A program made the position numbers and the translations under genes. Source: Rhodobacteraceae bacterium IMCC1909 (GTDB lineage: Bacteria > Pseudomonadota > Alphaproteobacteria > Rhodobacterales > Rhodobacteraceae). Taken from it: a stretch of DNA of 64,000 nucleotides. Shown here piece by piece: positions 18,015-25,864 of this stretch (the stretch's first letter is position 1; every line of letters begins with the position of its first letter). Below the pieces are notes generated by a model. The model saw nothing but the letters and a program-made list of their open reading frames with translations, was not told the DNA's origin and did no database searches. The stretch is from positions 372,001-436,000 of the forward strand of contig JAPDHM010000001.1 of the NCBI GenBank assembly GCA_030704425.1. Direction: 5' to 3'.

Positions 18015-18452
18015 ATGATCAAAAATATATATATCGCAGGCCCATTGTTCAACGCGCATGAGAGAAGCTATCTCGAGCTTATAGCTGCTGAATTGGAAAA
18101 ACGTGGCTACAAATGCTTTTTGCCCCATCGGGATCAATCCGGAATTGATGGCTCTGAGTTGGAAGGCACGAATTTGAGCCAAGGCACAAAAGATAAAATC
18201 TTTAATGCTGATCTGACGGCATTGAAGGCGGCGGACTTAACAGTTGCGCTGATAACGGGTCAGGACATCGACTCCGGTACGGCGGCTGAAATTGGCTTCA
18301 CCTACGCGAAGGATCGACCCATCATAGCAATTACAGCCTATGAAAGACGATTTAGGAACTTGTTTGTGGACGGAATGATCAGCAAAACTGTAAATGATGT
18401 TGATGACCTTCTTCCTGCGATTTCATCCATCAACCTGCAGGGCTTACCCTGA
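18015..18452 (+). CDS. Nucleoside 2-deoxyribosyltransferase family protein
   Basis: A 145-residue protein. It opens with MIKNIYIAGPLFNAHERSY, the nucleoside deoxyribosyltransferase strand-loop, and contains the DIDSGTAAEIGFTYAKDRP block that holds the catalytic Glu. The family cleaves or transfers the deoxyribose of purine and pyrimidine deoxynucleosides or hydrolyses deoxynucleotides. Length fits. It stands alone; a link to the pyrimidine degradation cluster at 34-44 kb (release of free bases) is possible but only inferred. Confidence 0.85.
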   Translation: MIKNIYIAGPLFNAHERSYLELIAAELEKRGYKCFLPHRDQSGIDGSELEGTNLSQGTKDKIFNADLTALKAADLTVALITGQDIDSGTAAEIGFTYAKDRPIIAITAYERRFRNLFVDGMISKTVNDVDDLLPAISSINLQGLP

Positions 18453-18536
18453 AGGCACAAAACATCTCTCCTTATTGACGTTGCTGAGTGCCTGTAAGAC
18501 AACGCAAACTTGCTTAGGGGATTCGGGAGAGCTTGA

Positions 18537-18794
18537 TTAATCCCGCTTCATAACGGGAGTGGCTTCAAAATGACCCATCTCAAGGATTGGATCAAAAGCT
18601 GCATCTAATGACTCAAAGCTGTCTGTTTCACATATGATGAAGTTTGTATGGATGAGCCGATTTGAGTATTGCCCATGAACTTTAATTCCATGATCACCCA
18701 AGTTCGCTAACGTATTTTTATAAAGGTCTGCTTTTGTTGGGTGATGCGCCTGACACGTCGAGTAATCGTGCGTAACTTTTACCATAAATAACAT
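18537..18794 (-). CDS. Small DUF3303-like protein
   Basis: 85 residues starting at an ATG preceded by AAGAAAGG at good distance; a longer in-frame TTG start at 18833 is rejected. The pattern MLFMVKVTHDYSTCQAHHP, then GIKVHGQYSNRLIHTNFI and a closing F-A-T-P-V resembles the DUF3303/ferredoxin-like group of small proteins of unknown function. It is the last of three short minus-strand genes that follow one another closely. Confidence 0.65.
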   Translation of the reverse strand: MLFMVKVTHDYSTCQAHHPTKADLYKNTLANLGDHGIKVHGQYSNRLIHTNFIICETDSFESLDAAFDPILEMGHFEATPVMKRD

Positions 18795-18833
18795 CGATAA
18801 TTTACCTTTCTTAGGGGAGCCATAAGCTCGCAA

Positions 18834-19121
18834 TTATTTCACGGTGGTGTAAACTAAATCTCCACTTAACGGGATTGTATGCCTGTTTACGGAATCGAAT
18901 TCCTGTAGAAGATGTCGCTGACTGTCCAGGAACGTAACGCCCTTGGCAGCATCCTGAGCCAGGATATTGGCATCTCGTATTACGATCGCGTGCAACTCGT
19001 CGCCCGATTTTATTAAGTGGAAAACTCGGTGCTTTGTTTCATTGTATGCGCTTAAGTTGGCAGCAAATTCATCAAGACACCCTGGCTTAGGTTTGAACCT
19101 GATGATTGATAGCTTTTGCAT
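18834..19121 (-). CDS. Small hypothetical protein, possible dimeric alpha+beta barrel fold
   Basis: 95 residues from an ATG preceded by TTGGAGGCCCAC (GGAGG as ribosome-binding site). It begins MQKLSIIRFKPKPGCLDEFA, which resembles the first strand and helix of small monooxygenase-like or dimeric ferredoxin-like proteins. No catalytic residues can be named. It sits between two other small genes in the same direction and probably shares a transcript with them. Confidence 0.6.
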   Translation of the reverse strand: MQKLSIIRFKPKPGCLDEFAANLSAYNETKHRVFHLIKSGDELHAIVIRDANILAQDAAKGVTFLDSQRHLLQEFDSVNRHTIPLSGDLVYTTVK

Positions 19122-19160
19122 GTGGGCCTCCAAGAGTTAACATTTCATCTACTTGTCAAA

Positions 19161-19490
19161 TTAACGACGACTATCGTAGATCAAAGTCGGCATTGGCGGT
19201 GGTGGTACCGCCATATCTAGACCATGGACTTCCATAGCACCCGCAGCGAATTCTGGTGGCAGATAGGCCATCATTTTCGCAAAACCAGCAGCTGGATCAT
19301 CGCCTTCAAACGTTAAGATCACGAAATCTCTTTCGGGTGTTTCTTGGAGAAATGACCGTTCATGCAATCCAGCTCCAGTCCTAACAGCGTCCGCTGCAGC
19401 TTTGTTATCGCCGGTCATCTGCGCCATCATTGCAAGCCAAGTGTCTTTCTTTCCTGGCAAAATGGGCATCATCATTGCGATCTTCGCCAT
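19161..19490 (-). CDS. Small hypothetical protein
   Basis: 109 residues, ATG start with GGGAGAAG upstream. Features are MAKIAMMMPILPGKKDTW at the start and the central segment LQETPERDFVILTFEGDDPA, which looks like a strand-turn-helix of a ferredoxin-like fold. It ends with a Pro-rich tail. Family not recognised with certainty. First gene of the three-gene minus-strand run. Confidence 0.65.
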   Translation of the reverse strand: MAKIAMMMPILPGKKDTWLAMMAQMTGDNKAAADAVRTGAGLHERSFLQETPERDFVILTFEGDDPAAGFAKMMAYLPPEFAAGAMEVHGLDMAVPPPPMPTLIYDSRR

Positions 19491-19660
19491 ATTCGCTTCT
19501 CCCTGAAGTGGATTTGCGGCTCAATTAAAAACGTTTAAAAATAAAAATCGACGGCATATGTTGAACTGGTTTTGCAGAAATTCAGACATAAGCCGATGAT
19601 TGCTAAGGCGGCATATTGAAGTGTAAAATTGCGAAAATTTTGCGTTGAAATAGAGCCGCC

Positions 19661-19963
19661 TTAAACACGCCCAGTGAAATCGAGTTCAACAGAGCTTGAA
19701 TAGTGAACTTGGCGGTTCGGTAAAGCCTGAGTGAATTTCGCTTTTTCAGTCTCAATCAGCGCTTCAATCTCTTTTTGTACCTCAACGCTTGAGAATTCCC
19801 AAACCACCGTTGATACGTTAGGTGTGCTTTCATTGTGTAACAGCCTAAAGCGTGCTCACGCTATGGACGCAATCATGTCAGGCCATTTCGTATGTGACAC
19901 ACTGTTGAACATCTGTGCGTCAACCGGTGTTGTAAATGTGCGAATATAAATTTTCATTTGCAT
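19661..19963 (-). pseudogene. Small gene interrupted by an in-frame TGA
   Basis: From an ATG at 19963 the frame reads MQMKIYIRTFTTPVDAQMF and stops at a TGA at 19856-19858 (codon 36). The same frame then continues for 64 more codons, including STVVWEFSSVEVQKEIEALI, to a TAA at 19661. Both parts look like real protein of the same small alpha+beta type as the neighbours. The simplest reading is a nonsense mutation. Confidence 0.55.
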
Positions 19964-20241
19964 CTCAGGATACCCTCATCTTAAGTCATAATATTCCGTA
20001 TCTCTTTAGTGGCGATAACATTGCTACTTATGTCAATGTTAAATTACCTTTCGACCGTAAAATTCTAATATTAAACTTTCACAAACAAAACGTTACCAGG
20101 AAAACTCGCATAAGAAAGGAAAAATTATAATCGCTCTACTTTGACATTAAGGGTATGGAAAAAGCATATTTAGCAACCTTGATTGCAATAATGTATGTAG
20201 AGATCAAGCTTCCACTACCGTCACGCAATGGGAGAAGAGAC

Positions 20242-20502
20242 ATGAATGTTTGTATGCGCGCAACTTTCAAATGCACTTGGGAGGAGATGATCGCCAGGCT
20301 TTAACATAACATGTCCACTATAAGTGCGGCGCACACTGGTTGGATTGTCGCAAAAGAAAGCGATCACTCCTTGGTATTCCTGGCGAGTATAACAGATTTT
20401 TCAGCACTCAGTGAACCGATGATGAATGAAGAGCAGGTGCAGTGGGATAAAAATAACGGCGTCGAGTACATCGCCTATACGATGCAGCCAATGGGTGGGT
20501 GA
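20242..20502 (+). pseudogene. Small gene interrupted by an in-frame TAA
   Basis: An ATG at 20242 preceded by GGGAGAAGAG opens MNVCMRATFKCTWEEMIARL and meets TAA at 20302-20304. The frame continues with GWIVAKESDHSLVFLASITD and NNGVEYIAYTMQP to a stop at 20500-20502. The halves together look like one roughly 86-residue small alpha+beta protein. An alternative is that only the 63-codon part from ATG 20311 is translated. Confidence 0.5.
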
Positions 20503-20669
20503 GCCAACGGTAATGCTCCCCGTTACGCCCTTTGCAAAGACGTGGGGCTTGTCCGAAGGCACCTTGAGAATGTGTATTTTGAGCGAATTTTCGTGAGAAT
20601 GTTTTAGGTGCGGATGACGCACGGTAGAAAATATCTAACATATCCCCATCATCTGTCGTTGCTTCAAGT

Positions 20670-20882
20670 ATGACAGATAAAGAACGCATAATTATCACCT
20701 CCGTCTGGAACGACATGGGGCTTCGTATGAGGTTAGAGGATGATCCTTATAGCTTAACGCAAGATGAGCTTATGGCGTTGAAAAGCAATGATCAGCTGAA
20801 CTCTAAACTCACCGGCTTGCTGAAAGATGCCTTTGTTCAAAAGGCGGTTCTTCCGGCTCGTAATCATTGGCACAAACTTTGA
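20670..20882 (+). CDS. Short hypothetical protein, weakly supported
   Basis: A 70-codon frame, MTDKERIIITSVWNDMGLRM, with helical content (SLTQDELMALKSNDQLNSKL). No convincing ribosome-binding site and no recognised family. It could be chance. Confidence 0.3.
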   Translation: MTDKERIIITSVWNDMGLRMRLEDDPYSLTQDELMALKSNDQLNSKLTGLLKDAFVQKAVLPARNHWHKL

Positions 20883-20967
20883 ACGGCTTTGTGTCGCGCA
20901 AATTTTTGCGATAAAATCCCCAAACGCAAAAATGAGCATTTTAAAAACAGTGTTGAGAAATCTTCCT

Positions 20968-22338
20968 TCAACCTCTCGAGGCGCTCCCAGCGATGCGGCC
21001 AAGAACCGCTGCGGCAAGCAGGCCATTCCCTGACAAATATCCACGATCACCGCTGCCCGAGACACCACAGGCTGCGCCGCCACCGGCGTATAAATTCGAG
21101 ATCACCCCGCCATTTTTTCGGATCACCCGTGCGAATGCGTCCACCTGCAGCCCGCCCTGCGTGTGAAAAAGTGCGCCCGTGACGCGCACCCCGCAAAAGG
21201 GGGGGCTGAGTAGCGTTTCACCAAAGGTTCGGCCAAAACGGTCAGTGTAGTTTGGCGAGATATCTGCAATCGTTTTGCTTAGGGTGTCAGCAGGTAGACC
21301 AAGTGCTTGGGCCAGCCCTTCGAGAGTGCCTGAACTCTTGATAGCCCCCTCAGATTTGGCGCGTTTAAAGTCCTCAAATTGCTCTGCGATTTCTGCGATG
21401 CGCTCGTCAAAAATAGCATAGGCTACACCGTGTGCTTGCGATAGCACTGCCCGCGCTGCTTCGGAGTAGCCTTGAGCCTCATTCCAAAACCGCTCGCCCG
21501 CAGCGTTTACTTGCACACCGCCCTCTGTGATGGTTGCCCATGTGATGAGAATACCATGCGGATGGGCGACATTTCCGTGCCCCTGAAAAGCCCCGAGATG
21601 TTCAGTTGCCGCGCCTATCTGAGTGGCCCAAAGCACAGCTTCGCCTCGGTTGCCGTCGTGGCCGAACCAAAGCCCATTTTCAATTTCAGGCATATGCTCC
21701 GACACCAGCGCGCGATTGCCGCCAAAGCCGTTGCAGGCGAGGATCAGCCGGTCGCAGCCAATCGTCTCAATGCCGCCATCAGGGCGCAGGGTAGCTACGC
21801 CATGAACCAAGCCATCAGCGAAATAAAGCGTTTCTGCACGACGCCCACAAATAATGTCGATACCCGCCCGTTCGGCTGCGCTTCGCAGAGCATCAATCAA
21901 CTCACTGCCCGCTCGGGTCGGCAAGCCATGCATTCGGCGGCTTGAATGGCCAGGGTAATCAAAATCGTCGACCAGCGAAAACGCAAGATCATGCGTTTGT
22001 GTCAACCAGTCGATCACCTCAGCTGCATTTTGCGCCAAAAGATCGACCAGCGCTTGGTTGTTTTCTTGATGGGCCTTCGCTTGAATATCGGCTGCAAACA
22101 GGGCGGTGCTATCCATTATTCCTGCTGCCTGTTGAATTTTTGTCCCCGCGGCGGGGATCAATCCAGCAGAGAGCGCCGTCGATCCAGACGGAACTGCATC
22201 CGCTTCTATCACCAGAACTTCTTGTCCCGCCTCCATTGCTGACAGGGCGGCGATCAGGCCGCAGGCACCAGCTCCGACGATCAGAGTTTCGACCGTAAAG
22301 TCGAATTTCTGGGGGGGCTCCTTAACCGTTGGAGCCAT
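20968..22338 (-). CDS. FAD-dependent oxidoreductase, fumarate-reductase/flavocytochrome c flavoprotein type
   Basis: 456 residues from the ATG at 22338, which overlaps the end of the upstream gene by 17 bases. N-terminal Rossmann motif LIVGAGACGLIAALSAMEAG (about 18-37) followed by Glu (VLVIEAD) binds FAD. The C-terminus has NLYAGGGAACGVSGSGDRGY and a closing LAAAVLGRIAG, the usual FAD_binding_2 ending. Relatives reduce or oxidise a C-C bond next to a carbonyl (fumarate and urocanate reductases, ketosteroid dehydrogenases). As last gene of the operon starting at 28118 it could reduce an activated double bond of the pathway substrate or an intermediate. Substrate not determinable from sequence. 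Confidence 0.85.
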   Translation of the reverse strand: MAPTVKEPPQKFDFTVETLIVGAGACGLIAALSAMEAGQEVLVIEADAVPSGSTALSAGLIPAAGTKIQQAAGIMDSTALFAADIQAKAHQENNQALVDLLAQNAAEVIDWLTQTHDLAFSLVDDFDYPGHSSRRMHGLPTRAGSELIDALRSAAERAGIDIICGRRAETLYFADGLVHGVATLRPDGGIETIGCDRLILACNGFGGNRALVSEHMPEIENGLWFGHDGNRGEAVLWATQIGAATEHLGAFQGHGNVAHPHGILITWATITEGGVQVNAAGERFWNEAQGYSEAARAVLSQAHGVAYAIFDERIAEIAEQFEDFKRAKSEGAIKSSGTLEGLAQALGLPADTLSKTIADISPNYTDRFGRTFGETLLSPPFCGVRVTGALFHTQGGLQVDAFARVIRKNGGVISNLYAGGGAACGVSGSGDRGYLSGNGLLAAAVLGRIAGSASRG

Positions 22339-23188
22339 AATAACGCGCACCTTTTTTGAGCATATCAGCCGTACCAATCATAGCGTTGAGGCCATCAAAA
22401 TCAAACATCCGCTCTCCAAATGGCTTGTTGGAGCCATGTTTGGCGAGGCTTTGGTAATAGTCTTGTGCCGTGCGTGCGATTGCGCGCACGATGCCACCAG
22501 GGAAAATTACAATTGAGAAACCAAGATCTTCCAGATCATCGGCGCTCGTGATGGGGGTTGCCCCCCCTTCAACCATATTCGCCAAAAGTGGGATGCGCTT
22601 AGAGAAGCGCGCTGCAATTTGTTCCAATTGAGCTCGGTCCTGTGGTGCTTCAATGAACAACACATCCGCGCCGGCTTCAAGATAGGCCTCAGCACGATCT
22701 TCGGCAGCGCCGAAGCCCTCCACGGCAATGGCGTCAGTTCGCGCAATGATCAGTGTTTCGTCAGAGCTTCGGGCGTCGGCCATGGCCGCAATTTTCCCAA
22801 CCATTTCCCCGGTGGAGATCAGCAACTTTTCGGACAGATGACCACAGCGTTTTGGGAAAGTTTGGTCTTCGATTTGCAGAGCAGATGCGCCTGCGCGCTC
22901 ATAAAGCCGCATTGTGCGTTGTGCGTTGAGCGCATTTCCAAAACCTGTATCTGCATCAATGATCACAGGTAAAGATGTGCGATCTGCAATCAGCGTCATT
23001 GTGTCCGCCATTTCAGAGGCAGTTGTCAGCCCAATATCAGGTCGCCCCAGGCGCGTATAGGCGACAGCAGCCCCGCTTAAGTAAAGCGCCTCAAAGCCTG
23101 CCGACTCTGCAAGCGAGGCTGTAAGCCCGTCATAAACGCCTGGCATAACGACGATTTTTTTATTCTGAAAACGAGTTTTAAGGCTCAT
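22322..23188 (-). CDS. Isocitrate lyase/PEP mutase family lyase
   Basis: 288 residues, a TIM-barrel enzyme of the PEP mutase/isocitrate lyase superfamily. It has the metal-binding DADTGFG loop (78-84), IEDQTFPKRCGH (about 106-117) with the catalytic-loop KRCGH (113-117), and IARTDA. KRCGH is the lyase version, found in methylisocitrate lyase, 2,3-dimethylmalate lyase and related 2-alkylmalate-cleaving enzymes; true PEP mutases differ here. It probably cleaves a C-C bond in a malate-like acid, giving pyruvate or oxaloacetate-type products. Start overlaps the previous gene (ATGA). Its partner in logic is the aconitase-like enzyme on the opposite arm (29060-31077). Confidence 0.88.
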   Translation of the reverse strand: MSLKTRFQNKKIVVMPGVYDGLTASLAESAGFEALYLSGAAVAYTRLGRPDIGLTTASEMADTMTLIADRTSLPVIIDADTGFGNALNAQRTMRLYERAGASALQIEDQTFPKRCGHLSEKLLISTGEMVGKIAAMADARSSDETLIIARTDAIAVEGFGAAEDRAEAYLEAGADVLFIEAPQDRAQLEQIAARFSKRIPLLANMVEGGATPITSADDLEDLGFSIVIFPGGIVRAIARTAQDYYQSLAKHGSNKPFGERMFDFDGLNAMIGTADMLKKGARYYGSNG

Positions 23189-23805
23189 GATCTTCCCTCG
23201 ATCAGGGCTAAGGCTTCCGCGCAGCTCATTTGTTTGGTGACAGTATCAAGCGACAGGAGTGTTGCGTCATGCACCTCGGTTTTGAAGGCGGCGCAGCCGT
23301 CTGTCAGCATGAGTGTTTCAATGTTGCGTAGGTGCGCGTCGCGTAGTGTTGAGGCCACGCCCCCATTGGTGACGATCCCGCCCACAATCAGATGATCAAT
23401 GCCTGTGGCCCGCATCAAATACTCGAGACGCGTTTGGAAAAACGCTGAATAAGCCACTTTTTCGATGACGAAATCCGCAGGGTGAAGCGCGTCGACAAGC
23501 CTGTGCCCGAAACTGCCTGGCGCAAAATCTCCTTTGTCAAGGAATGGGCGAAGCTCCTTGAGGTGCGCGGCGATCAGCGGCTCTCCGTCTTTGTCAGGGA
23601 CAAGCGTGAACTGCGCCGAGAAATAGCGCCCCCCTTTAGATCGCAAGGCGCGCGCCAAGGGAGCAATGCGACCTGGTAGGGCTGCGATCTTCGCAGAACT
23701 CTGGCCGGCGCGCCCGTAGGCTCCTTCGGGGTGGAGGAAGTCATTTTGCAAGTCGATGGTCAGCAAGGCTGTGCGCGACAGGTTCCAGGTACTCAGATCA
23801 CTCAT
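23185..23805 (-). CDS. Isochorismatase-fold hydrolase lacking the nucleophilic Cys
   Basis: 206 residues from an ATG with a perfect AGGAGG site. The cysteine-hydrolase family catalytic Asp (LLTIDLQNDF, Asp18) and Lys (FVIEKVAYSAF, Lys116) are present. The motif that normally reads TNxCVxST with the nucleophile reads TNGGVAST, so Gly149 replaces Cys. Amidases of this family (N-carbamoylsarcosine amidase, maleamate amidase, RutB) need that Cys; isochorismatases such as PhzD do not have it. It is placed between hyuA and a lyase gene, one base from the hyuA stop. A C-N hydrolase role would be expected from context but the missing Cys argues for a different hydrolysis. Confidence 0.88.
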   Translation of the reverse strand: MSDLSTWNLSRTALLTIDLQNDFLHPEGAYGRAGQSSAKIAALPGRIAPLARALRSKGGRYFSAQFTLVPDKDGEPLIAAHLKELRPFLDKGDFAPGSFGHRLVDALHPADFVIEKVAYSAFFQTRLEYLMRATGIDHLIVGGIVTNGGVASTLRDAHLRNIETLMLTDGCAAFKTEVHDATLLSLDTVTKQMSCAEALALIEGRS

Positions 23806-23806
23806 T

Positions 23807-25864
23807 TCATTCCTCCTGAGGTTCAATAATGGTATTGCCAAACCGATCTACGCGGCCTTGCAGTTGGGGCTCGATCAAGACAGTTGTGTCAGGTTGGGTC
23901 AAAATGGCGGGGCCAACTATTTTGGTTCCTGAGGGCAAGGCAAGGCGATCATATATGGCCGTGTCATACCATTTGTCGCCAAAGTGCACTCTGCGCACCC
24001 CGACTTTTTCCGCCCGTTCGCCTTCGGGCGGTGCAAGGGTGGTCAGGTCAAACTTGGGGCGTTTGCCTGTAACCGCGCTGCGCAGGTTCAAAATGCGCCG
24101 CACGCCGTTTTGCAATAATCTGCCATAGGTTGCTTTATATGTGGCATCAAAGGCAGTCTCGATTTCAGCACGCGTGACGGCTGTCACAGTGCTTCTGTCT
24201 GTTTTGATAGTGAGCGGAACCGAAACAGTATGAGTTTGTCCGACATAGGCCATATCAAGCTCAAAGCTTAGCTCGCGGGCTTCGAAATTTGTTCTTGCGG
24301 CATCAAGCAACGCCAGGCCTTGATCTACATGCGCGTGCATGAAGGCAGCCAATGCCGCCTCATCCAGCATATCAACGCGCGAATTTATGGTCTGCACAAA
24401 ATCTTGCCTCATATCGGCAATAACGCAGCCCATAGCGGAGGTCACGCCCGGGTAGCGTGGGACAATCGCCCGCGCGATACCAACTTCGGCCAGCATCGCG
24501 CCAGCGTGCAATGCACCGCCGCCGCCAAAAGGCATAAAGGCAAAATTTTTCGGGTCAAATCCTCGTTCGATGCTCACGAGCCGAATAGCGCCAGCCATAC
24601 GGCTGTTTGCAACTTTCAAGATGGCTTCGGCGGCCTCCACTGTTGTGAGACCCAATTGCTTGCCAACATGCTCGTCAATTGCGCGGCCCGCGGCGTCTAT
24701 ATCCAGGCGCTCAAGTTCCCCACCAATTGGGCTGTCAGGGTCAATCCGTCCCAAGAAGACATTGGCGTCTGTCACCGTCGGTCTTGTATTGCCAAGGCCA
24801 TAGGCCACTGGTCCCGGGTTGCTCCCTGCGCTTTGTGGGCCGATATTGAGCAGGCCGCCCTTGTCCACCCAAGCGATAGATCCGCCGCCCGCGCCGATTG
24901 TGGTTATCTCGATCATCGGGTTGCGCACGACCATTCCAAAATCAATGGAGGTCTGAGGCGAGAGCATCGAGCGCCCCGCTGAAACCAACGACACGTCAAA
25001 ACTTGTGCCCCCCATATCGCCGGTGATTACATTTTCAAAGCCTGCCGATTGTGCAATGTAGGCTGCGGCTATGACCCCCGCAGCCGGCCCGGACAGGGCT
25101 GTGCGTACTGGCAGACGGCAGGCCGTATCAACCGCCATTACGCCGCCATTGGATTGAACGATCATGAACTCGCCCTCAAAGCAATCGGCCTTAAGCGCGT
25201 TTTCCAAGCGGGCAAAGTAACCTGAAACCTCTGGCTGTAGATAGGCATTCAGCGCCGTCGTTGAAAAGCGTTCAAATTCGCGTATTTCAGGTAGTATTTC
25301 GGATGAAGCGGAGACATGCTGATTGTGCCAAATATCGCGGAGCAAAGCGACTGCTGCCTCTTCATTTGCCGTATTGGCATAGGAATTGGCAAATAGGATT
25401 GCCACGCTTTCACAGCCATTGGCTTGCAATGCCTGCGCGGCGCTGCGTACCGCCTCAAGATCAACGGGGGTGCGCACAGTGCCATCTGCCAGCGTGCGCT
25501 CAGGCACTTCAAGGCGGTTTCTGCGGTCAACCACAGGCTCGAAATTCCCGCGAAGGCCCCAGGTGCGAGGGCGATCTCGGCGGCGCATTTCTAGCACATC
25601 GCGCAGTCCTTGCGTGCAGATGACGCCGGTCTTGGCGCCCTTGCGCTCCAAGAGCGCATTGGTGCCTGCGGTTGTTCCATGAACAACAACAGAAATTTTC
25701 GAAAAATCGCTGACCTCTTGTTTAATCCCATCTAGGAAGCCCGCCGATTGGTCAGGGCGCGTGGTGGGTACTTTTGCAACCCGGGCTGTGCCGGCTGTTT
25801 CGTTGAGAACAAAAATATCCGTAAATGTGCCGCCAACATCGACACCGATCATGAGGCTGCTCAT
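23807..25864 (-). CDS. hyuA: HyuA-type subunit of ATP-dependent hydantoinase/oxoprolinase family
   Basis: 685 residues from the ATG at 25864, which overlaps the hyuB stop (ATGA) and has GGGAGGG upstream. The N-terminus MIGVDVGGTFTDIFVL is the actin-like ATP-binding motif of HyuA/oxoprolinase. Further motifs are VVHGTTAGTNALLERKGAK, GDMGGTSFDVSLV and TTIGAGGGSIAWVD. With HyuB it uses ATP to open a cyclic amide or imide (hydantoin, oxoproline, caprolactam), though relatives also carboxylate ketones (acetone and acetophenone carboxylases). The substrate cannot be read from sequence; the neighbours suggest a ring that yields a dicarboxylic acid. Confidence 0.92.
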   Translation of the reverse strand: MSSLMIGVDVGGTFTDIFVLNETAGTARVAKVPTTRPDQSAGFLDGIKQEVSDFSKISVVVHGTTAGTNALLERKGAKTGVICTQGLRDVLEMRRRDRPRTWGLRGNFEPVVDRRNRLEVPERTLADGTVRTPVDLEAVRSAAQALQANGCESVAILFANSYANTANEEAAVALLRDIWHNQHVSASSEILPEIREFERFSTTALNAYLQPEVSGYFARLENALKADCFEGEFMIVQSNGGVMAVDTACRLPVRTALSGPAAGVIAAAYIAQSAGFENVITGDMGGTSFDVSLVSAGRSMLSPQTSIDFGMVVRNPMIEITTIGAGGGSIAWVDKGGLLNIGPQSAGSNPGPVAYGLGNTRPTVTDANVFLGRIDPDSPIGGELERLDIDAAGRAIDEHVGKQLGLTTVEAAEAILKVANSRMAGAIRLVSIERGFDPKNFAFMPFGGGGALHAGAMLAEVGIARAIVPRYPGVTSAMGCVIADMRQDFVQTINSRVDMLDEAALAAFMHAHVDQGLALLDAARTNFEARELSFELDMAYVGQTHTVSVPLTIKTDRSTVTAVTRAEIETAFDATYKATYGRLLQNGVRRILNLRSAVTGKRPKFDLTTLAPPEGERAEKVGVRRVHFGDKWYDTAIYDRLALPSGTKIVGPAILTQPDTTVLIEPQLQGRVDRFGNTIIEPQEE

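Noticed and set aside
24320-24982. Long frame on the plus strand opposite hyuA
   Set aside because: Antisense shadow of the well-supported hyuA gene; no family features or start signals.
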